Made by a program: the position numbers and the translations under genes
In this document: positions 1 through 7,766 of the stretch, piece after piece
Layout: every line of letters starts with the position of its first letter
Position numbering within the stretch: the first letter of the stretch is position 1
Notes under the pieces: generated by a model
Databases searched by the model: none
What the model saw: only the letters and a program-made list of their open reading frames with translations
Told to the model about the DNA's origin: nothing
Origin: Sphingomonadales bacterium Ga0077557
GTDB lineage: Bacteria; Pseudomonadota; Alphaproteobacteria; Sphingomonadales; Sphingomonadaceae
Reading direction: 5' to 3'
NCBI GenBank assembly: GCA_001464615.1
Contig: LNFI01000009.1
Span: forward strand, 1 to 64,000
Length of the DNA stretch: 64,000 nt

Positions 1-104
1 CGCATCGGAACGCTACTCGACACCTTCCCGCCACACGAATGCGCAAGCTACCTCCGAAACAGCGGATACGCCTCAATCTAATCAGGACAGACTCTAGTTG
101 CCAG

Positions 105-560
105 ATGACAAACGCGAGAATCGAACTGCTCACGGACCGCCAGCGCGGCTGTCTTCGGCTTGTCGCGCGCGGTCACTCGTCAAAAGAGATTGCGGCAGAG
201 CTCGGCATTTCTCATCACACCGTCGATCTTTACCTGAAACGGGCCATCAAGACGCTTGGGGCAAGCAGTCGGCGCGATGCTGCTCGCGCACTAGAGATTT
301 CAGAGGCGCAGGATAACCAAGAATTGGTTACCCAGTCACCGGACCTTGCCGAACCACCCCCCGTGCTTGCCATATCGTCCTCAGTCCGGACGGAAACGGC
401 GCCTCGCCTTGCGGTGCCCTTCCGCCGGCAGGGGAGGCAGGAAAATGACCTGACATCAATCCAACGACTGGGCTGGATCTGTGCCTTGGCGCTGATCATC
501 ATGTTCGTCGTCGCCAATTTCCTAAACGGGGTTTCTGCGCTTTTCTTGATCACCAAGTAA
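105..560 (+). CDS. LuxR-type HTH protein with C-terminal membrane anchor
   Basis: A 151-aa protein. Residues about 9-60 form a LuxR/GerE helix-turn-helix (LTDRQRGCLRL, then SKEIAAELGISHHTVDLYLK). A low-complexity linker follows, then one hydrophobic segment (LGWICALALIIMFVVANFL) near the C-terminus. No receiver or ligand-binding domain precedes the HTH, so any signal must come through the membrane segment or a partner. I start it at the ATG at 105 because the HTH begins right after it; an in-frame start at 39 would only add basic residues with no family resemblance. It is first in a small plus-strand cluster with three short genes. DNA binding is well supported by the motif; the target is unknown. 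Confidence 0.75.
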   Translation: MTNARIELLTDRQRGCLRLVARGHSSKEIAAELGISHHTVDLYLKRAIKTLGASSRRDAARALEISEAQDNQELVTQSPDLAEPPPVLAISSSVRTETAPRLAVPFRRQGRQENDLTSIQRLGWICALALIIMFVVANFLNGVSALFLITK

Positions 561-628
561 GCAGCCGAATTAGTTTGACAATTTAAACCTTTAGCTCGCG
601 ATCGAATTGATCGCGTGGAGGAGATATC

Positions 629-982
629 ATGACTTCTGCAAAGACAACTGCCGCCGTTCGCATCGCTCGGTCCCTGCAGCCTGCTGAAAAAGCAGTGAAC
701 GAGGCCGCGCTCAAGGTACTTGCTATGGGCACTGCGGTCCTGACAGCACGTGCCGATGGGACCTTTCATCCGCTGGAGGGCCAAGCTGCCGTCGATTTTG
801 TCGGCGAAGCGACTGCCAAGGTATTTGGGGCAATGAAGGACATTCAATGTGCCCACAAGGAATTGCGCGCGACTGCAGTCCATCACAATGTGCTTGGCTT
901 GGGCGACATCTTCGAAACACCGCCCCATGACACGCCCCGTGCAACCGTCGAACCGGCTGCACCGCTTGTCGCTGTCGCCTGA
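629..982 (+). CDS. Conserved hypothetical protein, 117 aa
   Basis: Soluble, alanine-rich protein with no signal peptide or membrane segment. It begins with a clear ribosome site (GGAGGAG shortly before the ATG). The middle is predicted largely helical and the last 25 residues are Pro/Ala-rich. I recall similar small proteins beside LuxR-type HTH genes in sphingomonads, but cannot assign a function. It lies between the HTH gene and a membrane protein in the same direction, so it probably shares their regulation. Confidence 0.6.
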   Translation: MTSAKTTAAVRIARSLQPAEKAVNEAALKVLAMGTAVLTARADGTFHPLEGQAAVDFVGEATAKVFGAMKDIQCAHKELRATAVHHNVLGLGDIFETPPHDTPRATVEPAAPLVAVA

Positions 983-1027
983 TACGGTCATTGATACCAG
1001 CGATCATCATTGCTCCGGTAAACGCTT

Positions 1028-1462
1028 ATGAATGTTTTGGTGTATCTCGCGATCCTCGTGGTGAGCTGCCTCTACGCAGGGATGCGCGGCGGCCCACCCG
1101 AGCGGTTAGCTGCACTAACGTTGGTCGCAGCAATCATCGCAAGCGTATTTACCCCAGCATCCAATGCCATCCGATTTCAGGGAATCGAATATGGCATCAT
1201 GGCCGTCGATACGGCCTGTTTGGTCGCTGTTGTCGCAATTGCCATTCATGCACAGCGATATTGGCCAATGTGGATGGCCGCCATCTTGCTCGACATCGTA
1301 CTGACCCATGCCCTGATGCTGACGCCGTCACTCATGCCATGGTCATATTCAGTAATGATTGCCGCGTGGAACTACCCCATCCCCATCATTCTCGCGATCG
1401 GCACGTGGCGGCATCGGGCCCGGCTGCAAACATACGGTAGCGATGCCGCCTGGAATCGCTAA
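1028..1462 (+). CDS. Small integral membrane protein
   Basis: A 144-aa protein with about four hydrophobic helices (residues roughly 3-17, 28-44, 60-77 and 85-128). No recognisable domain or catalytic motif is visible. It follows the 117-aa hypothetical by 45 nt and precedes the winged-helix gene by 18 nt, so co-transcription is likely. It could be a sensor or anchor partner of the neighbouring regulators; that is inference from position only. Confidence 0.6.
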   Translation: MNVLVYLAILVVSCLYAGMRGGPPERLAALTLVAAIIASVFTPASNAIRFQGIEYGIMAVDTACLVAVVAIAIHAQRYWPMWMAAILLDIVLTHALMLTPSLMPWSYSVMIAAWNYPIPIILAIGTWRHRARLQTYGSDAAWNR

Positions 1463-1480
1463 AATTATCCGGAGACGACA

Positions 1481-1912
1481 ATGTCATATGAGCACCGCTC
1501 AATCCAAGGAGCGTTGGCGGAGATTGAAGAACTGGAAACAGTTCTGGCCGATGCCCGTTCCCGCATTCTTTCGCTAGAAGAACCGCAGGACATCGCTGCC
1601 GAAGCTTATCAAGCTCGGCGGATGCGCGATGCCTGTTTTGGTGCCGACGCAATATTGTTCGGCGAACCGGCCTGGGACATTTTGCTTGCCCTCTATTCGG
1701 CCCGTGCCGACGGTCGAGAAATATCGATCTCGACCGCCTGCTCGGCCGCAAAGGTACCTAACACAACAGCCCTGCGTCACCTCGGCAACCTTGAAGCACG
1801 GGGCATGATTGTTCGCCGGGCGGATTCCGAAGACCGCCGGCGATCAACCGTAAGACTCAGCGACAAAGCATCGGTGATGATGAGAGACTGGCTCGATCGC
1901 TATGGCCGTTGA
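1481..1912 (+). CDS. MarR-like winged-helix regulator
   Basis: A 143-aa protein. The N-terminal 35 residues are coiled-coil-like. From about residue 62 there is a winged helix-turn-helix: WDILLALYSAR, then ISISTACSAAKVPNTTALRH as recognition helix, and a wing (RRADSEDRRRSTVRLS). This layout is typical of MarR-type repressors. No ligand pocket can be assigned. It is the last gene of the small plus-strand cluster and ends 15 nt from convergent mucR. Confidence 0.65.
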   Translation: MSYEHRSIQGALAEIEELETVLADARSRILSLEEPQDIAAEAYQARRMRDACFGADAILFGEPAWDILLALYSARADGREISISTACSAAKVPNTTALRHLGNLEARGMIVRRADSEDRRRSTVRLSDKASVMMRDWLDRYGR

Positions 1913-1927
1913 GCTTGAACCGGGCGG

Positions 1928-2344
1928 TTACCGCCGCTTACGTGGTTTAGTGCCCAAGCCGATTTTCTTGGCCAGATCGCGGCGTTGCTCGGCATAGTTC
2001 GGCGCGACCATCGGATAGTCGGCAGACAATTTCCACTTGGCGCGGTATTCGTCTGGCGTCATCTTATAGTGAGTCATCAGGTGGCGCTTGAGCATCTTCA
2101 GCTTCTTGCCGTCTTCAAGACAAACGATATAATCCGGTTTGATAGACGATCGCACCGAAACCGCTGGCTCCTGAACAACCACTGGCGCGGCAACTGGGCT
2201 ACCCAGCCCGGCAAGCGCGCCATGAACAGACTCGATCAATCTCGGCAGGTCCGAAACGGATGTACTGTTGTTGCTGACATGTGCGGCGACAATATCTGCC
2301 GTCAGCGCAACAAGCGCATCATCGGAACCAACTGGTGCGTTCAT
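1928..2344 (-). CDS. mucR: MucR/Ros family zinc-finger transcriptional regulator
   Basis: A 138-aa protein with the MucR/Ros signature in its C-terminal half: [18 protein letters not shown], then [15 protein letters not shown]. The Cys, Asp and two His residues of the finger are present, followed by a basic tail (KPRKRR). MucR proteins in alphaproteobacteria bind AT-rich promoters and control exopolysaccharide, cell-cycle and surface genes, usually repressing themselves. The AT-rich 319-bp region upstream would suit autoregulation. The start has an AAGGA site before a run of ATGA repeats; the last ATG (ATGAACGCA) is used. Confidence 0.9.
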   Translation of the reverse strand: MNAPVGSDDALVALTADIVAAHVSNNSTSVSDLPRLIESVHGALAGLGSPVAAPVVVQEPAVSVRSSIKPDYIVCLEDGKKLKMLKRHLMTHYKMTPDEYRAKWKLSADYPMVAPNYAEQRRDLAKKIGLGTKPRKRR

Positions 2345-2663
2345 TCATTCATTCCTTCTACCCAAAAACACCGAAGTGCATTGCCAATATTCATCCGATT
2401 TGGATCAATGGCAAGTCGGGCAAAAGCTATGCGGTTTTATCAAACACAGCGGTGATGAGCCAGTTTTGAAATTTCCTTAGACTTTAATAGTTTGCGGCAC
2501 ACAGCGTGCCAATTCCGAAGTATACTCCGCTAAGGTCATGCCGTTCATTATCTAGAATGCACAAGGACGTGGCCACCCGAATCAATTCGCGACTCGACTG
2601 TTTTGAGTCAAAATAGCGTCGGCGGCGCGCCGCGATTCGCGATAAAAACGTCCAGGCCGCGGG
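2345..2663. promoter_or_regulatory. Intergenic region upstream of mucR
   Basis: No gene is seen here. The part next to mucR (about 2380-2560) is markedly AT-richer than the surroundings and must hold the mucR promoter. Positions 2601-2613 form a perfect 13-nt palindrome (TTTTGA-G-TCAAAA) containing a GANTC site; a second GANTC lies at 2591-2595. GANTC is the CcrM methylation target in alphaproteobacteria. At 2620-2635 there is a GC-rich palindrome (core GGCGCGCC) that could end transcription of DUF1467, but no clear U-tract follows. Confidence 0.45.
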
Positions 2664-2942
2664 TCAATTTACTGGCTTCATGCCGCCAAAAAAATCGAAC
2701 GTCTCCGCCCGCACCCAGCCAAATTCGTAGTTCAGCATGAACAGCGCAAACATGATTGTCGCGACAATAGTGGTGCGCAGAATGAAGCGGCCTGGGCTGA
2801 AAACATGCGGCGCGCTCTCGGCCTGGCCGGGGACACGTTCGGCGCCCGCTTCTTCAGTCGTGCGGACGCCAAAAGGCAGCACCAGGAACACCGAAAAGGC
2901 CCACATCAGAAAATAAATGGCGACCATTGAGGTGATCTGCAT
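2664..2942 (-). CDS. DUF1467 family inner-membrane protein
   Basis: A 92-aa protein with two transmembrane helices (residues about 5-24 and 55-72), the proline/phenylalanine-rich FGVRTTEE loop between them and a short C-terminal tail. This is the usual size and layout of DUF1467, a family almost limited to alphaproteobacteria. It starts 5 nt after the rnj stop, so it is the last gene of the nuo-birA-coaX-rnj transcription unit. Function unknown. Confidence 0.85.
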   Translation of the reverse strand: MQITSMVAIYFLMWAFSVFLVLPFGVRTTEEAGAERVPGQAESAPHVFSPGRFILRTTIVATIMFALFMLNYEFGWVRAETFDFFGGMKPVN

Positions 2943-2947
2943 GGCGA

Positions 2948-4588
2948 TCAGGCCTCGATCATCAGCACATCGACAATCGGCTTTTTGCCGGTCCAGCGCG
3001 AGGCGACGCGGCGAACCGCAAGGCGGACCTGTTCGCGGGTTTTTTCGCGATCCTTGCCGCCGTCACGCACCGCCTTGGCAGCCGCATCGACCGCTTCGTC
3101 GATAAATGGGTCGCGATCCTCCTCGACCGGGACGCCTTGCAACTTGATCTGCGGATCGCCCAGCAACCCACCATTCTTGCCCAGCGCAACCGCGACCGAG
3201 ATTTGGCCGTTGAGGGAGAGCTTGCGGCGCTCGTTGATGGTCGTACCGTCAGCGGGAAGGATGACATCGCCGTCGAGCACCAATCGCCCAACGGGCGCAT
3301 GGCCGATCTTCTCAGGCGCACCCGGCGCGAGCCGAATGATATCGCCGTCGCTTTGCACCAATGCACGCGGCACACCCTGCTGAAGCCCGAAACGGGCATG
3401 TTCCATCATATGGCGCATCTCGCCATGCACGGGCATCAGCAGTTCGGGCCGGATCCAGCCATACATTGTGGCGAGTTCCGGGCGACCCGGGTGGCCCGAC
3501 ACATGGACATGCGCTTGTCGGTCGGTGATCATGATCACGCCCTTTGCCGCCAGCGCATTTTGGATACGCCCGATGGCGACTTCATTGCCGGGAATCTGCT
3601 TCGATGAGAAGACCACCGTGTCGCCGGCATCAAGTGAAATCTGGTGCGAACCGAACGCCACGCGGGCGAGTGCGGCGCGTTCTTCGCCCTGCCCGCCGGT
3701 CGCGACGATCAGCACCTTGTCGCGCGGCATCCGCATCGCCGCGTCCCAATCGACTCGTTCAGGAAAATCGGTGAGGTAGCCGGTCGCCTGCGCGACCTTC
3801 AGGATGCGATCGAGTGATCGGCCAGCAACGCAGATGGCGCGACCGCTGTCGCGCGCAACGTCGCCCAGCGTCTTCAGCCGCGCCGCGTTGGAGGCAAAGG
3901 TGGTGACCAGCACGCGCCCCTTGGCGGCGGCGACCACGTCAAACAAGCCCTTGCGCACCGAACTCTCCGAACCCGATGCTTGCGGGTTGAACACATTGGT
4001 TGAGTCGCAGACGAGCGCGAGCACGCCCTCATCGCCGATTGCCGTCATCACATCGGCACTCGCCGGGGCACCGATGACGGGTTCGTCATCGAGCTTCCAG
4101 TCGCCGGTATGGAATACCTTGCCATAAGGCGTTGTGATCAACAGCGCGTTACCTTCGGGGATCGAATGCGCGACCGGCACAAAGCGAAAGCCAAATGGCC
4201 CAAGCTGGAATTCCTTGCCGGGCTTGACGATGTTGAGTTTGACCCGGTCGGCAATGCCCTCTTCGTCGAGCTTGCCGCGGATCAGCCCGGCGGTGAAGGG
4301 CGACGCGAACAGCGGCACGCCGAGATCTTCGGCAAGATACGGTAGCGCGCCGATATGATCTTCATGCCCGTGGGTGAGCACAATGCCGAGCAGATCGTCC
4401 AAGCGCTCCTCGATAAAGGCCAGGTCGGGCAGGATCACCTCAACGCCAGGGTAATTGGGATCGGCAAAGGTGATGCCGCAATCGACCATCACCCATTTGC
4501 CGTCGCAGCCATAAAGATTGACGTTCATGCCGATTTCGCCCGACCCACCAAGGGCCAGGAAAAGCAGTTCTTTCTTTGGGGTAGTCAC
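2948..4588 (-). CDS. rnj: Ribonuclease J
   Basis: A 546-aa metallo-beta-lactamase/beta-CASP nuclease that processes and degrades RNA, with 5'-exonuclease and endonuclease activity in this family. The metal motif LTHGHEDHIGALPYL lies near residue 72. Further landmarks are GDWKLD, the beta-CASP region after about residue 230, and HVSGHPGR near residue 360 as the later metal motif. The start is a GTG with AGGA upstream. In alphaproteobacteria RNase J is a single gene; its position after coaX is usual in sphingomonads. Confidence 0.93.
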   Translation of the reverse strand: MTTPKKELLFLALGGSGEIGMNVNLYGCDGKWVMVDCGITFADPNYPGVEVILPDLAFIEERLDDLLGIVLTHGHEDHIGALPYLAEDLGVPLFASPFTAGLIRGKLDEEGIADRVKLNIVKPGKEFQLGPFGFRFVPVAHSIPEGNALLITTPYGKVFHTGDWKLDDEPVIGAPASADVMTAIGDEGVLALVCDSTNVFNPQASGSESSVRKGLFDVVAAAKGRVLVTTFASNAARLKTLGDVARDSGRAICVAGRSLDRILKVAQATGYLTDFPERVDWDAAMRMPRDKVLIVATGGQGEERAALARVAFGSHQISLDAGDTVVFSSKQIPGNEVAIGRIQNALAAKGVIMITDRQAHVHVSGHPGRPELATMYGWIRPELLMPVHGEMRHMMEHARFGLQQGVPRALVQSDGDIIRLAPGAPEKIGHAPVGRLVLDGDVILPADGTTINERRKLSLNGQISVAVALGKNGGLLGDPQIKLQGVPVEEDRDPFIDEAVDAAAKAVRDGGKDREKTREQVRLAVRRVASRWTGKKPIVDVLMIEA

Positions 4589-4716
4589 TAAGGTCCTGTT
4601 CTTTCAATTTCGGCCACCGGCACAGGCGAGCGGCCATGGAAGGTGCGCGGTCAGGCGCAGAATATCATCGAGATGGGGGAGCGAAGCGGCGCGGTTGGGC
4701 GCACTCCGGTGCAACT

Positions 4717-5499
4717 CTACGCTGCTATATGGGCGCGATCCCACATCATCGCCAGCCCCTGAATAGTCAGATCAGGCTCAACGACATCGAAAACATTGGT
4801 TTGTTTCTCAAAAAGCGTTGCCAATCCGCCGGTCGCGATCACCTTGACCGGGCGACCGACCTCCGCCTTGATCCGCGCAACCAGCCCTTCGAGCATGCCG
4901 ATATAGCCCCAATAGATGCCGATATGCATCTGGCTGATCGTATCGCGGCCGATCACGCTGGTGTCGGCGGGCGCTTCAATGGCGATGCGCGGTAGCTTGG
5001 CAGCGGCGGTAACGAGCGCATCGAGCGACAGGTTGATGCCGGGGCAGATGATGCCGCCCTTGTACGCGCCGGTATAGTCGACGACCTCGAAGGTGGTTGC
5101 AGTCCCGAAATCGATGACGATCAAATCGCCGGGGTGCAGCGCGTGCGCGGCAATCGTGTTGACCGCGCGGTCGGCCCCCAGCGAATTGGGCTCCTTGACG
5201 TCGATTTCGATGCCCCATTCGACCGGCGGCTGGCCCGCGATCAGCGGCTCAGTATCGAAATATTTGCGCGCCAGGGTTTGCAGATTGTGGAGCGCGCGCG
5301 GCACCACGGTCGCGATGATGACACCGGCGATATCCTTGCGATCATGCCCCTCAAGCTGGAGCAGCTGGCTGAGCCAAACGGCATATTCATCCGCCGTCCG
5401 GCGCGGATCGGTCGCGATCCGCCAGCGCGCGATGATGGCATTATCGCGGACCAGCGCGAATACGACATTGGTATTTCCGGCATCGATCGCGAGCAGCAT
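4717..5499 (-). CDS. coaX: Type III pantothenate kinase
   Basis: A 260-aa ASKHA-fold kinase phosphorylating pantothenate, the first step of coenzyme A synthesis. [16 protein letters not shown] gives the phosphate-binding loop; [12 protein letters not shown] and [14 protein letters not shown] are the other family motifs. The first ATG (5511) contains the GGAGG that acts as ribosome site 5 nt before the ATG at 5499, so 5499 is the start. It lies between birA and rnj on the same strand. A long palindromic repeat separates it from birA. Confidence 0.92.
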   Translation of the reverse strand: MLLAIDAGNTNVVFALVRDNAIIARWRIATDPRRTADEYAVWLSQLLQLEGHDRKDIAGVIIATVVPRALHNLQTLARKYFDTEPLIAGQPPVEWGIEIDVKEPNSLGADRAVNTIAAHALHPGDLIVIDFGTATTFEVVDYTGAYKGGIICPGINLSLDALVTAAAKLPRIAIEAPADTSVIGRDTISQMHIGIYWGYIGMLEGLVARIKAEVGRPVKVIATGGLATLFEKQTNVFDVVEPDLTIQGLAMMWDRAHIAA

Positions 5500-5534
5500 G
5501 TCTGCCTCCATTAGCCTACCCCCAAGCCTACCCC

Positions 5535-5601
5535 CGTTCGGGCTGAGCGAAGTCGAAGCCCCGGCGCTGCGCCTGCCCTTCTACTTCGCTCAAGGCGAAC
5601 G
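5535..5601. repeat. Intergenic palindromic repeat, copy 1
   Basis: Two 27-nt arms (5535-5561 and 5575-5601) are near reverse complements around a 13-nt loop. The left arm begins CGTTCGGGCTGAGCGAAGTC. A second copy with the same arms lies at 35107-35173 between rnd and ppx. Elements of this type are scattered in sphingomonad genomes. Here it sits between birA and coaX inside an operon, where the RNA hairpin may affect mRNA stability or read-through. Confidence 0.8.
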
Positions 5602-5613
5602 GCGGTTGGGTCT

Positions 5614-6324
5614 TCAAATCAAAAACACATCGCCCGCGTGAATGACACGGGTGCCGCCGTCCGCCAAGCGCAGGATGAGCGCGCCGTCACCGTCCAGCCG
5701 ATCGAACAGCCCGTCCACTGCAGTCCCATCGGGCAGGCGAGCGGTCAGCGCGGTGCCGGGCGGGTGCGCGCGCGCCATCCAGCGGTCTCGGACGGCAGCG
5801 AGCCCCTCCCCTCGCCATTTGCCAAGCCAGCGCGCGAATCCGTCCGACAGCGTGACGAGGAAGTCGTCCGGATCAACGCTAACACCGTGCGCGGCTAAGC
5901 TTGTGGCGACCCGATCGAGATCGGTCGGGTGGTGCGCGAGGTTGACGCCAAAGCCGATAATGATGGCGTCGCCCGACCGTTCAAGCAGAATGCCCGACAG
6001 CTTCGCGCCCGCCAGCAGCAAGTCATTTGGCCATTTCAGCTGGACGCGCCCCGCACCAAGATAGGCCGACACCGCCTCCTCCAGTGCCACCGCTGCAACC
6101 AGCGCCAACGTCGCCGGCGCGGGATCGGCGGGGCGCAGCCGGACGAGCGTGCTGGCGTAGAGATTGCCCAGCGGCGAAACCCATTCCCGCCCCTGCCGTC
6201 CGCGCCCCGACGTCTGGCGTTCGGCACGCAGCCACAACCCCTCGGGCGATCCCGTTGCCGCCAGCGCGATCAGGTCGGCATTGGTGGAGCCCGTCTCCGC
6301 AACAACGCGGATTGTCGCGCTTAT
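5614..6324 (-). CDS. birA: Biotin--[acetyl-CoA-carboxylase] ligase
   Basis: Biotin protein ligase: makes biotinyl-AMP and attaches biotin to the carboxylase carrier protein. Motifs: AETGSTNADL near the N-terminus, QTSGRGRQGREW (adenylate loop), LKWPNDLLL and KLSGILLE. It lacks the N-terminal HTH of E. coli BirA, so it is a monofunctional ligase. The start is unresolved. The first ATG/GTG/TTG in frame is a TTG at 6237, which would remove the conserved ETGSTNADL. The coordinates use the ATA at 6322-6324, which overlaps the nuoN stop and has AAGGGG 8 nt upstream. An ATC at 6310-6312 is the alternative. Confidence 0.85.
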   Translation of the reverse strand: MSATIRVVAETGSTNADLIALAATGSPEGLWLRAERQTSGRGRQGREWVSPLGNLYASTLVRLRPADPAPATLALVAAVALEEAVSAYLGAGRVQLKWPNDLLLAGAKLSGILLERSGDAIIIGFGVNLAHHPTDLDRVATSLAAHGVSVDPDDFLVTLSDGFARWLGKWRGEGLAAVRDRWMARAHPPGTALTARLPDGTAVDGLFDRLDGDGALILRLADGGTRVIHAGDVFLI

Positions 6325-7766
6325 GGGAACAGCCCCTTGGCCGCTGTCATGCTCCAGATGCTGAGCGTCGAGAGCAATATCCAGCCAGCAGGCGAAATGA
6401 AGATTGCCGCCGCTGCAATCAATCCACCCTCAACCACATCACCGCGGCCGTACGGCTCGGCAGGCTCGTCGAGATACATGATCTTGACGACGCGCAGATA
6501 ATAATAAGCCCCGATCACCGACGCGACGAAGCCAATTACCGCCAGCGGGAATAGCCCGGCCGACACAGCAGCATCGAACACCGCCAGCTTGGCGTTGAAG
6601 CCCAGCATGGGCGGAATCCCCGCCAGCGAGAACATGAAGATCGCCATCGCCAGCGCCAGACCCGGTCGCGTCCGCGAAAGGCCCGACAGGCTGTCCATCC
6701 GTTCGATCGGCTGCCCGTTCCCATCGCGCATTTGCAGGACAACCAGAAAGCTGCCGAGCGTCATGACGACATACACCACCAGGTAGAACAATACTGCCGC
6801 CACGCCCTTTTGCGTTCCCGCTGCCAGCCCGACCAGAATGAAGCCGACATTGTTGATCGAGGAATAAGCCAGCAGCCGCTTGATATTGGTCTGGCCAATC
6901 GCGCCTGCCGCGCCGAGGATGATTGAGGCGAGCGCCGCGAAGATCACGATCTGACGCCATTCGAGCAACGCCGGCCCCATCGCCTCAACCGCTACCCGAA
7001 CGGTGAGCGCAATCGCGGCGACCTTGGGCGCGCTGCCGAAAAACGCCGTTACTGGCGTCGGCGCGCCTTCATACACGTCGGGGGTCCACATGTGGAATGG
7101 CACCGCGCTCATCTTGAAAGCGAGCCCGGCGAACACGAACACCAGACCGAACAAGAGCCCCTTTGAATGGCCGGCAACATAGGCCGTGGCGACGGAATCA
7201 AACCCCGTCGTGCCGCTAAAGCCATAGACCAGCGAAATGCCGTAGAGCAGGATCCCGCTCGCCAGCGCACCGAGCACGAAATATTTAAGCCCAGCCTCAG
7301 CTGACCGCGCATCCTGCCGCATGAAGCTTGCCAGCACATAGGCAGCGAGACTCTGCAGTTCGAGCCCGACATAGAGTGTCAAGAAATCAGTCGCCGATAC
7401 CATCATCCCCATGCCGACGGCTGCCAGCAGGATCAGCACGGGATATTCGGGACGCAGATTGTCGCCACTCGTTCGTTCGAAAAACCCGGGTGCCATGATG
7501 ATCGCGACCGCTGCCGCGCCAAAGATCAACACCTTGGCAAAGGCGGCAAAGCCATCGGCCCGGTACAGGCCGTAAAAGGCGACGCCGCCACTCGAGGCTG
7601 GTCCACTCAGCGCGATCCCTGCGCCGATCAGCACGGCGATCGAGGCCCAGGAAATCGCCCGTGACGCGCTCTGCCCGCCCCATGCCGCAACGAGCATCAA
7701 GAGCAGCGCGCCGACCGACAGGACGATCTCCGGCAGGGTCATCACCAGATTTGCGGTATAGTCCAT
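6321..7766 (-). CDS. nuoN: NADH-quinone oxidoreductase subunit N
   Basis: Membrane antiporter-like subunit of complex I, 481 aa with about 14 hydrophobic helices. Family landmarks are MSATDFLTLYVGLELQSLA, KMSAVPFHMWTPDVYEGAPT and the lysines in transmembrane segments. The start is the ATG at 7766 that overlaps the nuoM stop (ATGA); a longer in-frame extension is only the other-frame reading of nuoM. Last of the nuo genes; birA follows with overlapping ends. Confidence 0.95.
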   Translation of the reverse strand: MDYTANLVMTLPEIVLSVGALLLMLVAAWGGQSASRAISWASIAVLIGAGIALSGPASSGGVAFYGLYRADGFAAFAKVLIFGAAAVAIIMAPGFFERTSGDNLRPEYPVLILLAAVGMGMMVSATDFLTLYVGLELQSLAAYVLASFMRQDARSAEAGLKYFVLGALASGILLYGISLVYGFSGTTGFDSVATAYVAGHSKGLLFGLVFVFAGLAFKMSAVPFHMWTPDVYEGAPTPVTAFFGSAPKVAAIALTVRVAVEAMGPALLEWRQIVIFAALASIILGAAGAIGQTNIKRLLAYSSINNVGFILVGLAAGTQKGVAAVLFYLVVYVVMTLGSFLVVLQMRDGNGQPIERMDSLSGLSRTRPGLALAMAIFMFSLAGIPPMLGFNAKLAVFDAAVSAGLFPLAVIGFVASVIGAYYYLRVVKIMYLDEPAEPYGRGDVVEGGLIAAAAIFISPAGWILLSTLSIWSMTAAKGLFP

